A stretch of 64,000 nt of DNA from Clostridiales bacterium (GTDB lineage: Bacteria > Bacillota > Clostridia > Oscillospirales > Acutalibacteraceae): positions 290,166 through 354,165 of the forward strand of contig JAGZMM010000003.1 of assembly GCA_018364155.1 (NCBI GenBank). Reading direction: 5' to 3'. Within the stretch, counting starts at the first letter, position 1. Each line of letters opens with the position of its first letter. The notes beneath the pieces were generated by a model. The model was not told the DNA's origin and did no database searches. It was given only the letters and a program-made list of their open reading frames with translations. Both the position numbers and the translations under genes were made by a program. This document shows positions 40,743 to 50,289 of this stretch, piece by piece.

Positions 40743-43043
40743 ATGCGTCTGTCCTTGGATGTATCCGGCTATGAAGCCAAAAAGACGACTCCGCTCCCCT
40801 TTCTGGGCATGTCGCCCAAAGGGGAAACCCTGTCGGCCAACAGTGGTTATTTTGAGAAAAACGGCAAGCCCTGGTTCCCGGTTATGGGGGAATTTCACTT
40901 TTCCCGTTTTCCCTGCAATCGCTGGGAGGAAGAGCTCTTAAAGATGAAAGCCGGCGGGATCAACGTGGTGGCCACTTATGTATTCTGGATTCACCACGAG
41001 GAAATCGAGGGCCAGTGGGACTGGAGCGGGAACAAAGATCTGCGCCGGTTTGTAACCCTTTGCGGCAGACACGGGCTTTCCCTGCTGCTTCGCATCGGGC
41101 CCTGGGCCCACGGGGAATGCCGCAACGGCGGGTTTCCCGACTGGCTTATGAAAAAGCCTTTCCCGCTTAGAGAGAACAACGACGGGTATTTTTATTGCGT
41201 GCGGGGCTTTTATCACAACATTTATAAGCAGGTGGACGGCCTGCTCTTTTCCCAAGGCGGTCCCATCATCGGGGTGCAGCTGGAAAACGAGTACGGCCAT
41301 GTGGGGGGCCTGAGCGGCGAAGCGGGAAAAGAGCATCTGCGCACCCTCAAGCGGATCGCCGTGGAGGAGGGCTTTGCCGTTCCTTTTTACACGGCGACGG
41401 CCTGGGGCGGCGGTATCGTGGTGGACGACGAGATGCTGCCGGTGCTGGGAGGATACGTAGAAGCGCCCTGGACCCAGCATACCAATGAACTGCCTGCCAA
41501 CGTCAACTACCTAATCGAACCCTTTCTCAACGATACCGCCATCGCTTCCGACTTCCGGGAAGCGGATGATGACGGCTTTACCTGCGACATTGCACGGTAT
41601 CCCTTCTCCACAGCGGAGCTGGGAGGCGGCTTGATGCCCACCCATCACCGCCGGGTTAAGGTCACGGGGGACGATACTCAGGCCATGATTTTAACGAAGC
41701 TTGCCTCCGGGGTCAACCTGGTGGGATATTATATGTATCACGGGGGCACGAATCCCATGGGGCGCCGCTCCTCTCTGGAGGAATCCCGGCAGACCGGCGG
41801 CAACAACGATTACCCGAAGCTCAGCTATGATTTTCAGGCGCCGCTTGGCGAGTTCGGCCAGGCAAACGACGCGTATCACACCTGTAAACTGCTGCATTTT
41901 TTCCTCAAAGAGTTCGGCGGCGCGCTGACTGCGATGGAAACGGTGATCCCGCCTGTCAACTCTAAGGACGCGGAGGACATGGATACGCCCCGTCTGTCCA
42001 TCCAAACGGATGGGAAAAGCGGCTTTCTCTTTCTCAACAACTATCAACGCAAACGGGTCATGACCCAAAAGGTCCTTTCCATTGCCCTGCAAACCAAGAT
42101 CGGACCCGTAACGTTCCCGGACCTGACCCTTTCAAACGGCTGCCGGGCCATCCTTCCCTTCGGGCTGTCCTTGGACGGAGTCTCCCTTTCTTGGGCCACC
42201 GCCCAGCCGATTGGACGCACGGTGGTGGACGATACGCCTGAATATCTCTTTTTCACGCCGCAGGGGATTCCCGGGCAGTTTGCGCTCAAAGGCGTCACCG
42301 TAGCGGCGCTGGAAAACGGGATGCAGGACAAGACGGGGGATTTGCTTGTTTTATCTGTGTCCGACCCGAAAAAGGCGATGGCCGTTACCCTAAAAGGAAA
42401 ATCCGGGATCGTGCGGCTGCGCTGCCTGCCCTACGAAGCGGCGCTGTCCCTCTTTCTGCTGTCAAACGGCCAGGCGATCTTCTTCCCCGGCCTTGTCATA
42501 GACGACGGGGAAACCGCCGCCCTCTTTTCTCGGACGGCGTTGACAGCGGTGTGTACCCCTCACGCCCTGCTGCCCCAGGTAAAAACCGACGGCGTACAGG
42601 TAACCTGCCAAGGGACCGACCCCGCTACCGGGTATTACCGGCATTCCCTGGCGCTTACACCGGTAGAAACCCAGCTTTGTCTGGAAGAGATACCCTGCAT
42701 GAAGGAAAACGTACGGACCTGGAAGGTAGCCATCTCCTGCGAGCCGAAGGGCATTCACGACCTGTTTTTGCAGCTTCATTGGGCCGGCAGCGAAGCGCGG
42801 CTTTACTTAGACGATACTCTGGCGGCGGACACCTATTACATCGACGGAGTATGGGACATTGGCTTGTCCCGCTTTGACATCAAAGGGGACACGGATGTGC
42901 GCCTGGAAATCACCGCCTACCGGGAAGGGGACGACATTTTCTTTGACTGCCCGCCCAAGCTGGAAAACGGCGTGGCCTGCCGCATCGAACAAGCGCAGCT
43001 TTCTCCAGAATATCAAATCGACCTTTCTCTCATGAGCCTGTAA
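40743..43043 (+). CDS. GH35 beta-galactosidase
   Basis: 766 residues. The GH35 catalytic barrel is in the first 350 residues. IIGVQLENEYGH holds the acid/base Glu (about residue 183) and FSTAELGGG the likely nucleophile Glu (about 292). Beta-sandwich domains fill the rest. It hydrolyses terminal beta-galactose, for example from galactan side chains of pectin. No signal peptide is seen, so it acts in the cytoplasm on imported oligosaccharides. GGAGG precedes the ATG. GH51 follows in the same direction. Confidence 0.92.
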   Translation: MRLSLDVSGYEAKKTTPLPFLGMSPKGETLSANSGYFEKNGKPWFPVMGEFHFSRFPCNRWEEELLKMKAGGINVVATYVFWIHHEEIEGQWDWSGNKDLRRFVTLCGRHGLSLLLRIGPWAHGECRNGGFPDWLMKKPFPLRENNDGYFYCVRGFYHNIYKQVDGLLFSQGGPIIGVQLENEYGHVGGLSGEAGKEHLRTLKRIAVEEGFAVPFYTATAWGGGIVVDDEMLPVLGGYVEAPWTQHTNELPANVNYLIEPFLNDTAIASDFREADDDGFTCDIARYPFSTAELGGGLMPTHHRRVKVTGDDTQAMILTKLASGVNLVGYYMYHGGTNPMGRRSSLEESRQTGGNNDYPKLSYDFQAPLGEFGQANDAYHTCKLLHFFLKEFGGALTAMETVIPPVNSKDAEDMDTPRLSIQTDGKSGFLFLNNYQRKRVMTQKVLSIALQTKIGPVTFPDLTLSNGCRAILPFGLSLDGVSLSWATAQPIGRTVVDDTPEYLFFTPQGIPGQFALKGVTVAALENGMQDKTGDLLVLSVSDPKKAMAVTLKGKSGIVRLRCLPYEAALSLFLLSNGQAIFFPGLVIDDGETAALFSRTALTAVCTPHALLPQVKTDGVQVTCQGTDPATGYYRHSLALTPVETQLCLEEIPCMKENVRTWKVAISCEPKGIHDLFLQLHWAGSEARLYLDDTLAADTYYIDGVWDIGLSRFDIKGDTDVRLEITAYREGDDIFFDCPPKLENGVACRIEQAQLSPEYQIDLSLMSL

Positions 43044-43177
43044 AAGCGGAAACGAAAACGTCTTGACACGGCTTGCGGTGGGGAGCTTGGATGCACAGGG
43101 CGCCGCTTTCTACCTAGAAAGCCTTGACCCTTTCCGGGGTTTTTACACATAACTACGAATAAAGGATGGATAACATC

Positions 43178-44641
43178 ATGGCGATCATTACCATCAACGC
43201 AGACCAACCTCAGAATACCATCAACCGCAATCTGTACGGCCAGTTTGCCGAGCATCTGGGCCGCTGCATCTACGAAGGGCTTTACGTGGGCGAGAATTCC
43301 CACATTCCAAACCGCAACGGCATGCGCACCGACGTGGTGGAGGCCCTGAAAAAAATGAAGATCCCGGTGCTGCGCTGGCCGGGCGGCTGCTTTGCGGATA
43401 CCTATCATTGGAAGGACGGAATCGGGCCCAAAGAGTCCCGCAAAAAGATGATCAACGTCCACTGGGGCGGAATGGTGGAGGACAATTCCTTCGGCACCCA
43501 CGAGTTCTTCGAGCTGTGTGAGCAGCTGGGATGCGAGCCCTATATCAACGGTAATGTAGGCAGCGGCACGGTGCAGGAAATGCAGGAATGGATCGAGTAC
43601 ATGACCTTTGACGGGGTATCCCCCATGGCGAAGCTTCGGGAAGAAAATGGCCGCAAGGAGCCGTGGAAGGTAAAGTATTTCGGTGTGGGCAACGAAAACT
43701 GGGGCTGCGGCGGCTTCATGCGGCCCCAGTATTACGCGGACCTATACCGCCGGTTCTCCACCTATTGCCTCAACTATGGGGACAACAAGCTCTATAAAAT
43801 CGCCTGCGGTCCCAACCGGGGGGATTATGAGTGGACGAGAGTCCTTATGCGGGAAGCGGCTCCTTTTATGGACGGGCTGACGCTGCATTATTACTCCTAT
43901 AATAAAGAGAACCGGTCGGCCACCCAGTTCGGGGAGGCCGAATGGGCCGAAATGCTCAAAGACGCGGCGGGAATCGAGGAAGAAATCGTCCGGCACACCG
44001 CCATCATGGACGAATACGACCCCCAGAACCGCATCGGTTTACTGGTGGACGAGTGGGGCGCCTGGCACGACGAGGAACCGGGCACCATCCGCGGCTTCCT
44101 CTACCAGCGCAACACCATGCGCGACGCGGTTCTGGCGGGGCTGTCTCTGAACATTTTCAACCGCCACAGCCGCCGGGTGCAGATGGCGAATATCGCCCAG
44201 CTGGTCAACGTCCTACAGGCCCCCATCCTCACCGACGGGGCAAAAATGGTCTGCACTCCCACCTATTATGTATTCGAAATGTACGCCGTCCATCAGGACG
44301 CAAAGCTTCTGCATGCGGCGGTGCAGACGCCGGACTATACGTTTGGGGAAATTACTCTGCCTAAGGTGAGCGTTTCCTCCTCCTTGGCGGAGGACGGGGC
44401 TGTAAACCTGACTTTGTGCAACCTGAGTCCAAATGAGAGCGAATCGGTCACCTGTGAACTTCGAGGCAAAGCGGTGCAGGAAGCCGCCGGCCGGGTGCTC
44501 ACGGCACACGCTATGAACGCCGGCAACGACTTTGAGACGGGCGAGTTGGTTCAGCCCGTATCTCTTCCCGTGACCTTAAACGGGGACGCCCTTTCCTTCA
44601 CCCTGCCGGCCAAATCGGTGGCGGTGGTGACGGTCCGATGA
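43178..44641 (+). CDS. GH51 alpha-L-arabinofuranosidase
   Basis: 487 residues. The GH51 acid/base Glu lies in YFGVGNENWGCGG (about residue 173) and the nucleophile in LLVDEWGAWHDEEPG. The N-terminal ITINADQPQNTINRNLYGQF and RWPGGCFADTYHWKDGIGP motifs are typical. It removes terminal arabinofuranose from arabinan or arabinogalactan in the cytoplasm (no signal peptide). The start at ATG 43178 is preferred over ATG 43166 because AAAGGA then sits nine bases upstream. It overlaps the next small gene by four bases. Confidence 0.93.
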   Translation: MAIITINADQPQNTINRNLYGQFAEHLGRCIYEGLYVGENSHIPNRNGMRTDVVEALKKMKIPVLRWPGGCFADTYHWKDGIGPKESRKKMINVHWGGMVEDNSFGTHEFFELCEQLGCEPYINGNVGSGTVQEMQEWIEYMTFDGVSPMAKLREENGRKEPWKVKYFGVGNENWGCGGFMRPQYYADLYRRFSTYCLNYGDNKLYKIACGPNRGDYEWTRVLMREAAPFMDGLTLHYYSYNKENRSATQFGEAEWAEMLKDAAGIEEEIVRHTAIMDEYDPQNRIGLLVDEWGAWHDEEPGTIRGFLYQRNTMRDAVLAGLSLNIFNRHSRRVQMANIAQLVNVLQAPILTDGAKMVCTPTYYVFEMYAVHQDAKLLHAAVQTPDYTFGEITLPKVSVSSSLAEDGAVNLTLCNLSPNESESVTCELRGKAVQEAAGRVLTAHAMNAGNDFETGELVQPVSLPVTLNGDALSFTLPAKSVAVVTVR

Positions 44642-44907
44642 CCCATCCGGTTCCCTGTCCCCGCTGCTTGGAACTGACGGACGGAGAAGCCTTTCGCCAG
44701 TCGGTGGAAGAATACGCCGCTTCCCTGCCCGAGGAGCGGTGTGTAACCGATGCGGCCTATCAGACGAGGTTAAAGGTATGCCAGGCGTGCGGCGCTCTCT
44801 TTGACGGGGCCTGCCGGTACTGCGGCTGCTTTGTGCTGGTGCGGGCAAGAAAGAAAGGCCTTTCCTGCCCCCATCCGGGCGGATCGAAATGGCCCGAATC
44901 CATCTGA
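44638..44907 (+). CDS. small Cys-rich protein (DUF6171-like)
   Basis: 89 residues with Cys pairs CPRC (about 7-10), CQACG (about 48-52), CRYCGC (about 59-64) and a final Cys near residue 77. This is the arrangement of the DUF6171 family, which probably binds zinc through several cysteines. LPEERCVTDAAYQTRLKVC is also family-like. Function is unknown. It overlaps the GH51 gene by ATGA, so it is translated with it, and is followed after 20 bases by a membrane glycosyltransferase. Confidence 0.75.
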   Translation: MTHPVPCPRCLELTDGEAFRQSVEEYAASLPEERCVTDAAYQTRLKVCQACGALFDGACRYCGCFVLVRARKKGLSCPHPGGSKWPESI

Positions 44908-44927
44908 CGACGCAAGGAGGCGGTCTG

Positions 44928-46418
44928 TTGAACACGCGCACCGAAATCGGTTCTCCCCCTTTCATCCGTTTCGCCCCCTTTCTGGCGGCCACGGGCGGAG
45001 TTCTCCTTTTGCTCTTTTTCTTCTTGGACCAGAGCCAGATCACCTTGTTCCAAAGCGCGGTCTTGCGGGTGGTGCTGCTCCTTTCGGTAGGGGCGGCCGC
45101 CTGCGTGGGGGCGGCCCGGTACCTGTCTGGCAGGCTTACCTTGCAGCAGGCGGTGTTTCTTATGCTGGCGGGGGCTTTGTTCCTTCGTATTCTTTATATG
45201 ACCGCTACGCCTTATACCATCCGCCAGCACGACGTGGAGGGCTTGGGCGGTCAGGGGCATTTGGGATACATGCAGCTTCTCTGGGAAACGGGGACCCTTC
45301 CTCAGAGCGACGACTGGCAGTTCTACCAGCCGCCCCTTCATCATATAATTTCGGCCCTCTGGGTCAAGGCGGGGCTGCTTTTGGGCTTCTCGGTGGAGCG
45401 GTGCGTGGAAAACATTCAGCTGCTGACCGTCTTTTACTCCATGGCGATTTTAGTGGTGCTTCAAAAGATTCTCGCCTATTTCCGTCTTTCCCCGGTTTTT
45501 CAGCTGTGCGCCCTTCTCTTCGCCGCCTTCCACCCCACCATGCTCTACATGAGCAGCGGCATCAACAACGACATTCTGATGCTCCTGTTCTTCCTTCTCG
45601 CTCTTTTGTTTGCCATCCGGTGGTACTACCGGCAGACCTTCGGGAACATCCTGGTGCTGGCCTTGTGCATCGGGCTTGGCATGATGACCAAGCTCTCCTG
45701 CGGCATTGTGGCGGTTTTGGTGGCGCCGGTGCTGCTGTATGGGTTTCTCAAGTCGCGAAAAAAGGGGCGTTTGGCGGGCCAGTTCGCAGCCTTTGGGGCG
45801 GTATGCGTGCCGCTGGGGCTATGGTACTCGGTGCGCAATTTTCTGCGCTTCGGCCAGCCCTTCGGCTACGTACCCATGCTGCCGGAGGACAGCTTTCAGT
45901 ATGTGGGCAACTATTCCGTTTTCCAGCGGCTCTTTTCCCTGCCTTTTGACCAGTTCACCGGCTCTCCCTACGTGTCGGTGGCGGACGATTACAACATTCC
46001 CATGTACGTGGTCAAGAACTCCCTCTTCGGCGAGGCCAGCTACCAGTCCCTCGCCCCCTTCGCCTGGGTTCTCGTCTATGCAAATCTGGCGATGCTTTTG
46101 CTGATTGCTGCGGCGTTTGTTTATTGCCTTGTCAAAGGGTTCGGTCGGGGCCCTCGGCTCCCGCTGGCCCTGCTTGCCGGGAACGTGCTGCTGCAAGCAG
46201 CCTCCTACTTAAACTTCTGCTTTCAAATGCCTCACGCCTGTACCATGGACGTGCGGTATATGGCGTCGGCCATTCTATGCGGCGGATTCTTTTTGGCGCT
46301 GGCCGGACAAAGGATAACCGAGCAGGCCAAACGGCCCATTCGCTGGCCCCAGTATGCGTGCGTTCTGGTGGTGGGGCTCTTCTCCTTCGGCAGCGCCCTC
46401 TTCTATGCCCTTGTTTAA
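44928..46418 (+). CDS. GT39/ArnT-like membrane glycosyltransferase
   Basis: 496 residues with about 11-12 hydrophobic helices and an extracytoplasmic loop carrying YQPPLHHIISALWVKAG. The DVEG and QPPLHH motifs correspond to the acidic and proline-rich first-loop motifs of the PMT/ArnT (RgtA-D-like) fold. Such enzymes transfer a sugar from a polyprenyl-phosphate donor to a protein, lipid or glycan on the outer face. The acceptor is unknown. TTG at 44928 is chosen because AAGGAGG lies eight bases upstream; ATG 44889 has none. Confidence 0.85.
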   Translation: MNTRTEIGSPPFIRFAPFLAATGGVLLLLFFFLDQSQITLFQSAVLRVVLLLSVGAAACVGAARYLSGRLTLQQAVFLMLAGALFLRILYMTATPYTIRQHDVEGLGGQGHLGYMQLLWETGTLPQSDDWQFYQPPLHHIISALWVKAGLLLGFSVERCVENIQLLTVFYSMAILVVLQKILAYFRLSPVFQLCALLFAAFHPTMLYMSSGINNDILMLLFFLLALLFAIRWYYRQTFGNILVLALCIGLGMMTKLSCGIVAVLVAPVLLYGFLKSRKKGRLAGQFAAFGAVCVPLGLWYSVRNFLRFGQPFGYVPMLPEDSFQYVGNYSVFQRLFSLPFDQFTGSPYVSVADDYNIPMYVVKNSLFGEASYQSLAPFAWVLVYANLAMLLLIAAAFVYCLVKGFGRGPRLPLALLAGNVLLQAASYLNFCFQMPHACTMDVRYMASAILCGGFFLALAGQRITEQAKRPIRWPQYACVLVVGLFSFGSALFYALV

Positions 46419-46432
46419 AGAACAGGCCAAAA

Positions 46433-46466
46433 GCGGCCGCCCCATACCGGGGTGGCCGCCTTTTTT
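46433..46466 (+). terminator. intrinsic terminator
   Basis: GCGGCCGCCCC (46433-46443) pairs with GGGGTGGCCGC (46449-46459) with one G-U pair, followed by TTTTTT (46461-46466). Confidence 0.85.
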
Positions 46467-46498
46467 CGTTTGTACATAAAGTATTTACAAATGGCCTC

Positions 46499-46527
46499 TT
46501 GACAAAGAAGAACGGGAATGGTAAATT
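46499..46527 (+). promoter_or_regulatory. sigma-A promoter of the hrcA operon
   Basis: TTGACA (46499-46504), 17 bases, TAAATT (46522-46527); transcription should start near 46534, right at the CIRCE operator. Confidence 0.8.
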
Positions 46528-46537
46528 AATACTCAGA

Positions 46538-46564
46538 TTAGCACTCTAACTTATTGAGTGCTAA
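46538..46564. promoter_or_regulatory. CIRCE operator (HrcA binding site)
   Basis: TTAGCACTC-N9-GAGTGCTAA, a perfect match to CIRCE, directly before hrcA. HrcA should bind here and release on heat shock, so the operon is autoregulated. Confidence 0.95.
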
Positions 46565-46586
46565 AACAGTCTGGAGGTTTGTAACC

Positions 46587-47648
46587 ATGGAGCTTGGTGA
46601 GCGCAAATTAAAGGTGCTGTCCGCTCTCATCGAGGCTTACATCAACACGGGCGAACCAGTTGGTTCCAAAGCGTTGCAGGAGGCCCTCGACCGAGCGGTT
46701 TCCTCTGCTACCATCCGCAACGACATGGCTGAGCTTTCTGAGCTTGGCCTCTTGGAGCAGCCGCACACCTCGGCTGGGCGGATTCCGTCCCCGAAAGGAT
46801 ACCGGCTGTATATTGACAAGCTTATGTCCCATGCCCCGGTAACAAAGGAAGAGCGCCGGTTTATCGATACGATGCTGGGAGAACACGCCGACGACCCGGA
46901 ACGGCTTTTGGAAAACGCGTCGCTGGCATTGGCGCAGTTGACCCGGTTTGCGGCATTGTCCACCACCCCGGAAAGCGAGACGGCGGTCATTCTCAAATGC
47001 GAGCTGATCGCGGCGGGGCGGCGGCTGGCCATTCTTTTGCTGGTCACGTCGGCAGGCATGATGAAATCCAAGCTGTTTAAGACCGACACGGACATTACCC
47101 CGGAGCTGTGCGAACGGTTTCGCCGGGTGACGGCCGAGCATGTTTGCGGCGTGCCCCTGTCGGACATCTGTCTTCCCTTTGTCCAGACGCTGGCTGCGTC
47201 TCTGGGGGAACACGCCTTTACCATGACTCCCCTTCTCATCGGCCTGTATGAGACGGCAAGCGAGGCGGCACAGGCGCAGGTACGGCTGGAAGGCCAGGCG
47301 AATCTGCTGATCCATCCGGAATTTGACGGCGAGCATGTGCGGCGGCTATTGGAGTTTTTAGCAAAGCGCAAGGAGCTTACCGAGCTGCTCCATCAATACC
47401 ACGGCGGCGTGAACGTGGTGCTGGGAAGCGAAAGCCCCACCCCGGAGCTGGCGGGTTCGAGCGTGGTCATCGCCCGGTACCGGCTGGGCAGCCGGGAGGG
47501 CGGCACCATCGGCGTCATCGGCCCGAGCCGGATGAATTATTCGAAAATCATCCCAAGCCTTGAATATTTCGCTCTGCGTTTAGGCAACCTCCTATCGGAG
47601 GACCTGGACGAAAGAGGCGAAGCACAAGCGGATTCACAACAAACATAG
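46587..47648 (+). CDS. hrcA: heat-inducible transcription repressor HrcA
   Basis: 353 residues. The N-terminal winged helix (MELGERKLKVLSALIEAYI and SSATIRNDMAELSELGLLEQPHTSAGRIPS region, residues 1-75) is typical. The GAF-like middle and dimerisation region follow (about 80-340), with IGVIGPSRMNYSKIIPSLEY near the end. It represses this operon through CIRCE and needs GroEL to fold. ATG at 46587 has TGGAGG 10 bases upstream; the frame upstream overlaps the CIRCE and is not used. Confidence 0.96.
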   Translation: MELGERKLKVLSALIEAYINTGEPVGSKALQEALDRAVSSATIRNDMAELSELGLLEQPHTSAGRIPSPKGYRLYIDKLMSHAPVTKEERRFIDTMLGEHADDPERLLENASLALAQLTRFAALSTTPESETAVILKCELIAAGRRLAILLLVTSAGMMKSKLFKTDTDITPELCERFRRVTAEHVCGVPLSDICLPFVQTLAASLGEHAFTMTPLLIGLYETASEAAQAQVRLEGQANLLIHPEFDGEHVRRLLEFLAKRKELTELLHQYHGGVNVVLGSESPTPELAGSSVVIARYRLGSREGGTIGVIGPSRMNYSKIIPSLEYFALRLGNLLSEDLDERGEAQADSQQT

Positions 47649-47663
47649 AAGGTGGGACGCACA

Positions 47664-48224
47664 TTGAAAAAGAAAGACGCAAAGGCGGAGACGAAGGCCG
47701 CCGAAAACGAGACGGTTAAGAACGAAGCGACGGAAAACCAAGAGCAGGATACGGCAAAGGAGCCTGAGGCGGAAAATCCGTTGCAGGCGCAGGTGGAGCA
47801 ACTACAAAAGGAACTCAAAGAGCAAAAGGAGCTGCTGCTGCGCACGGCAGCAGAGTACGACAACTATCGCAAACGCACCGCCAAGGAAAAGGACGCCACC
47901 TGGAACGACGCAAAGGCGTCAACGGTTTCGGAGTTTCTCCCAGCGCTCGACAATCTGGAACGAGCGCTGACCGCCCAAGGGGATGCGCAGGACATCAAGA
48001 AGGGCGTGGAAATGATCCACAAGCAGTTCCTCGATGCCCTTACAAAGCTCAAGGTGGAGGAAATCCCCACGGTAGGCGAAACGCTCGACCCGTCCTTGCA
48101 CCATGCGGTGATGCATGTGGAGGACGAGGAAGCGGGCGACGGTGAAATCGTCGAATGCTTCCAGAAGGGCTATAAAACCGGCGACCGGGTCATCCGGTAC
48201 AGCATGGTTAAGGTAGCCAACTAA
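47664..48224 (+). CDS. grpE: nucleotide exchange factor GrpE
   Basis: 186 residues: a charged, disordered N-terminus (about 1-40), a long coiled coil (about 40-95, with YDNYRKRTAKEK), and the C-terminal beta wing (HHAVMHVEDEEAGDGEIV, FQKGYKTGDRVIRYSMVKVAN in part). It releases ADP from DnaK. TTG at 47664 is preferred because AAGGTGGG sits just upstream; GTG at 47652 overlaps that site. It lies between hrcA and dnaK. Confidence 0.95.
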   Translation: MKKKDAKAETKAAENETVKNEATENQEQDTAKEPEAENPLQAQVEQLQKELKEQKELLLRTAAEYDNYRKRTAKEKDATWNDAKASTVSEFLPALDNLERALTAQGDAQDIKKGVEMIHKQFLDALTKLKVEEIPTVGETLDPSLHHAVMHVEDEEAGDGEIVECFQKGYKTGDRVIRYSMVKVAN

Positions 48225-48289
48225 CGTTCGCAGCGTTTTTTCATAGATTCACACATAGAATATCAAACCGTTATAGGAGGAATTTGAGT

Positions 48290-50134
48290 ATGGCAAAGGT
48301 AATCGGCATAGATTTGGGTACGACGAACAGCTGCGTTGCGGTCATCGAAGGCGGCGAACCGGTTGTCATTACAAACGCGGAAGGCGCCCGCACTACCCCG
48401 TCGGTAGTGGCAATTTCTAAGAACGGCGAGCGTATGGTGGGCCAGGTGGCAAAGCGCCAGGCCATCACCAACCCCGACCGCACCATCGCTTCCATCAAGC
48501 GGGACATGGGCACCAACCGCAAGGTCACCATCGACGGCAAGGCCTACACGCCCCAGGAGATTTCTGCTATGATCCTGCAAAAGCTTAAGGCGGACGCGGA
48601 AGCGTACTTGGGCGAGAAGGTGTCCGAGGCGGTCATCACGGTCCCGGCTTACTTCTCTGACGCCCAGCGCCAGGCCACCAAGGACGCGGGTACCATCGCA
48701 GGCCTGGAGGTCAAGCGCATCATCAACGAACCCACCGCCGCGGCGCTCGCTTACGGCATTGATAAGGAAACCGACCAGAAGGTCATGGTCTACGACCTGG
48801 GCGGCGGCACCTTCGACGTGTCCATCATCGAGATGGGCGACGGCGTGCAGGAAGTGCTGGCCACCGCGGGCAACAACCGTCTGGGCGGCGACGACTTCGA
48901 TCAGCGGATTATCGACTGGATGGTGCAGAACTTCAAGGCGGAAACCGGTGTGGATCTGTCGGGCGATAAGATGGCCATGCAGCGCTTAAAGGAAGCGGCA
49001 GAAAAGGCGAAGATCGAGCTGTCCGGCGTGACCACCAGCCAGATCAACCTTCCCTTCATCACCGCCGATGCCACCGGTCCGAAGCATCTGGACATGACGC
49101 TCACTCGCGCCAAGTTTAACGAGCTGACCGCGGATCTGGTGGAAAACACCATGGGCCCGGTTCGTCAGGCGCTCAAGGACTCCGGTCTTTCTGCGGGCGA
49201 GCTGGATAAGATCCTCCTGGTAGGCGGTTCGAGCCGCATTCCCGCGGTGCAGGAAGCCATCAAGAAGTTCACCGGCAAAGAACCCTTCAAGGGCATCAAT
49301 CCTGACGAGTGCGTGGCCATCGGCGCAGCGCTTCAGGCAGGCGTTCTGGGCGGCGAGGTCAAGGGCCTGCTGCTGCTGGACGTTACGCCTTTGTCCCTGG
49401 GCATCGAGACCATGGGCGGCGTTATGACCAAGGTCATCGACCGCAACACCACCATTCCCACCAAGAAAAGCCAGGTGTTCTCCACCGCCGCCGACGGGCA
49501 GACTTCCGTGGAAGTCCATGTTCTGCAGGGCGAGCGCGAGTTCGCCCGTGACAATAAGACCTTAGGCATGTTCCGTCTCGACGGCATCCCGGCCGCGCCC
49601 CGCGGCGTGCCGCAGATCGAGGTCACCTTCGACATCGACGCAAACGGCATCGTCCACGTGTCCGCCAAGGACCTGGGCACTGGCAAGGAGCAGCACATCA
49701 CCATCACCTCCAACACCAACATGAGTAAGGACGACATTGAGAAGGCGGTCAAGGACGCCGAGCAGTTCGCAGCGGAAGACAAGAAGCGCCGCGAAGAGGT
49801 GGACACGAAGAACGCCGCCGACCAGATGGTGTACCAGGCGGAGAAAACCCTCACCGAAGCGGGCGACAAGATTGACGCGGCGGAAAAAGACGCGGTGCAG
49901 AAGGACATTGACGCCCTCAAGGAAGCGCTCAAGGGAACCGACATGGAAATGATCAAGTCCGCCCAGGAGAAGCTGCAGCAGTCGCTGATGAAGGTGGGCG
50001 AAAAGATCTATAACGCTGCCCAGCAGCAGGCTTCCTCCGGTGCCGGCTCGGCGCCCAACGACGGCCCCAAGACCGACGAAAACGGCAATGTCTACGATGC
50101 GGAGTTCCACGATGTGGACGACGACAAGAAATAA
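48290..50134 (+). CDS. dnaK: chaperone DnaK (Hsp70)
   Basis: 614 residues, full length. It has the N-terminal GIDLGTTNSCVAV phosphate loop, VYDLGGGTFDVSI, the VGGSSRIPAVQEAIKKF motif, and the substrate-binding domain with a C-terminal lid ending in EFHDVDDDKK. It folds client proteins with DnaJ and GrpE, using ATP. ATG at 48290 follows AGGAGG; the six upstream bases in the same frame do not matter. Third gene of the operon. Confidence 0.98.
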   Translation: MAKVIGIDLGTTNSCVAVIEGGEPVVITNAEGARTTPSVVAISKNGERMVGQVAKRQAITNPDRTIASIKRDMGTNRKVTIDGKAYTPQEISAMILQKLKADAEAYLGEKVSEAVITVPAYFSDAQRQATKDAGTIAGLEVKRIINEPTAAALAYGIDKETDQKVMVYDLGGGTFDVSIIEMGDGVQEVLATAGNNRLGGDDFDQRIIDWMVQNFKAETGVDLSGDKMAMQRLKEAAEKAKIELSGVTTSQINLPFITADATGPKHLDMTLTRAKFNELTADLVENTMGPVRQALKDSGLSAGELDKILLVGGSSRIPAVQEAIKKFTGKEPFKGINPDECVAIGAALQAGVLGGEVKGLLLLDVTPLSLGIETMGGVMTKVIDRNTTIPTKKSQVFSTAADGQTSVEVHVLQGEREFARDNKTLGMFRLDGIPAAPRGVPQIEVTFDIDANGIVHVSAKDLGTGKEQHITITSNTNMSKDDIEKAVKDAEQFAAEDKKRREEVDTKNAADQMVYQAEKTLTEAGDKIDAAEKDAVQKDIDALKEALKGTDMEMIKSAQEKLQQSLMKVGEKIYNAAQQQASSGAGSAPNDGPKTDENGNVYDAEFHDVDDDKK

Positions 50135-50166
50135 GAAACCCGTTTGAACCAAACCGGGCGACGTAC

Positions 50167-50195
50167 CGCGTAAGGGGGAGTTTCCTCCTTACGCG
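50167..50195 (+). other. intercistronic hairpin between dnaK and dnaJ
   Basis: CGCGTAAGGGGGA / TCCTCCTTACGCG (13 pairs, one G-U) with loop GTT, no U tract. It may protect dnaK mRNA from 3' decay or lower dnaJ output. Confidence 0.6.
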
Positions 50196-50289
50196 TTCGC
50201 CTGTTTATGGAAAAGCGGTTACATAACGGATGCATATGGCCGCACGCGGCGGCCGCGACCCATGACTTTTCATACAAGGCGGGATTACT

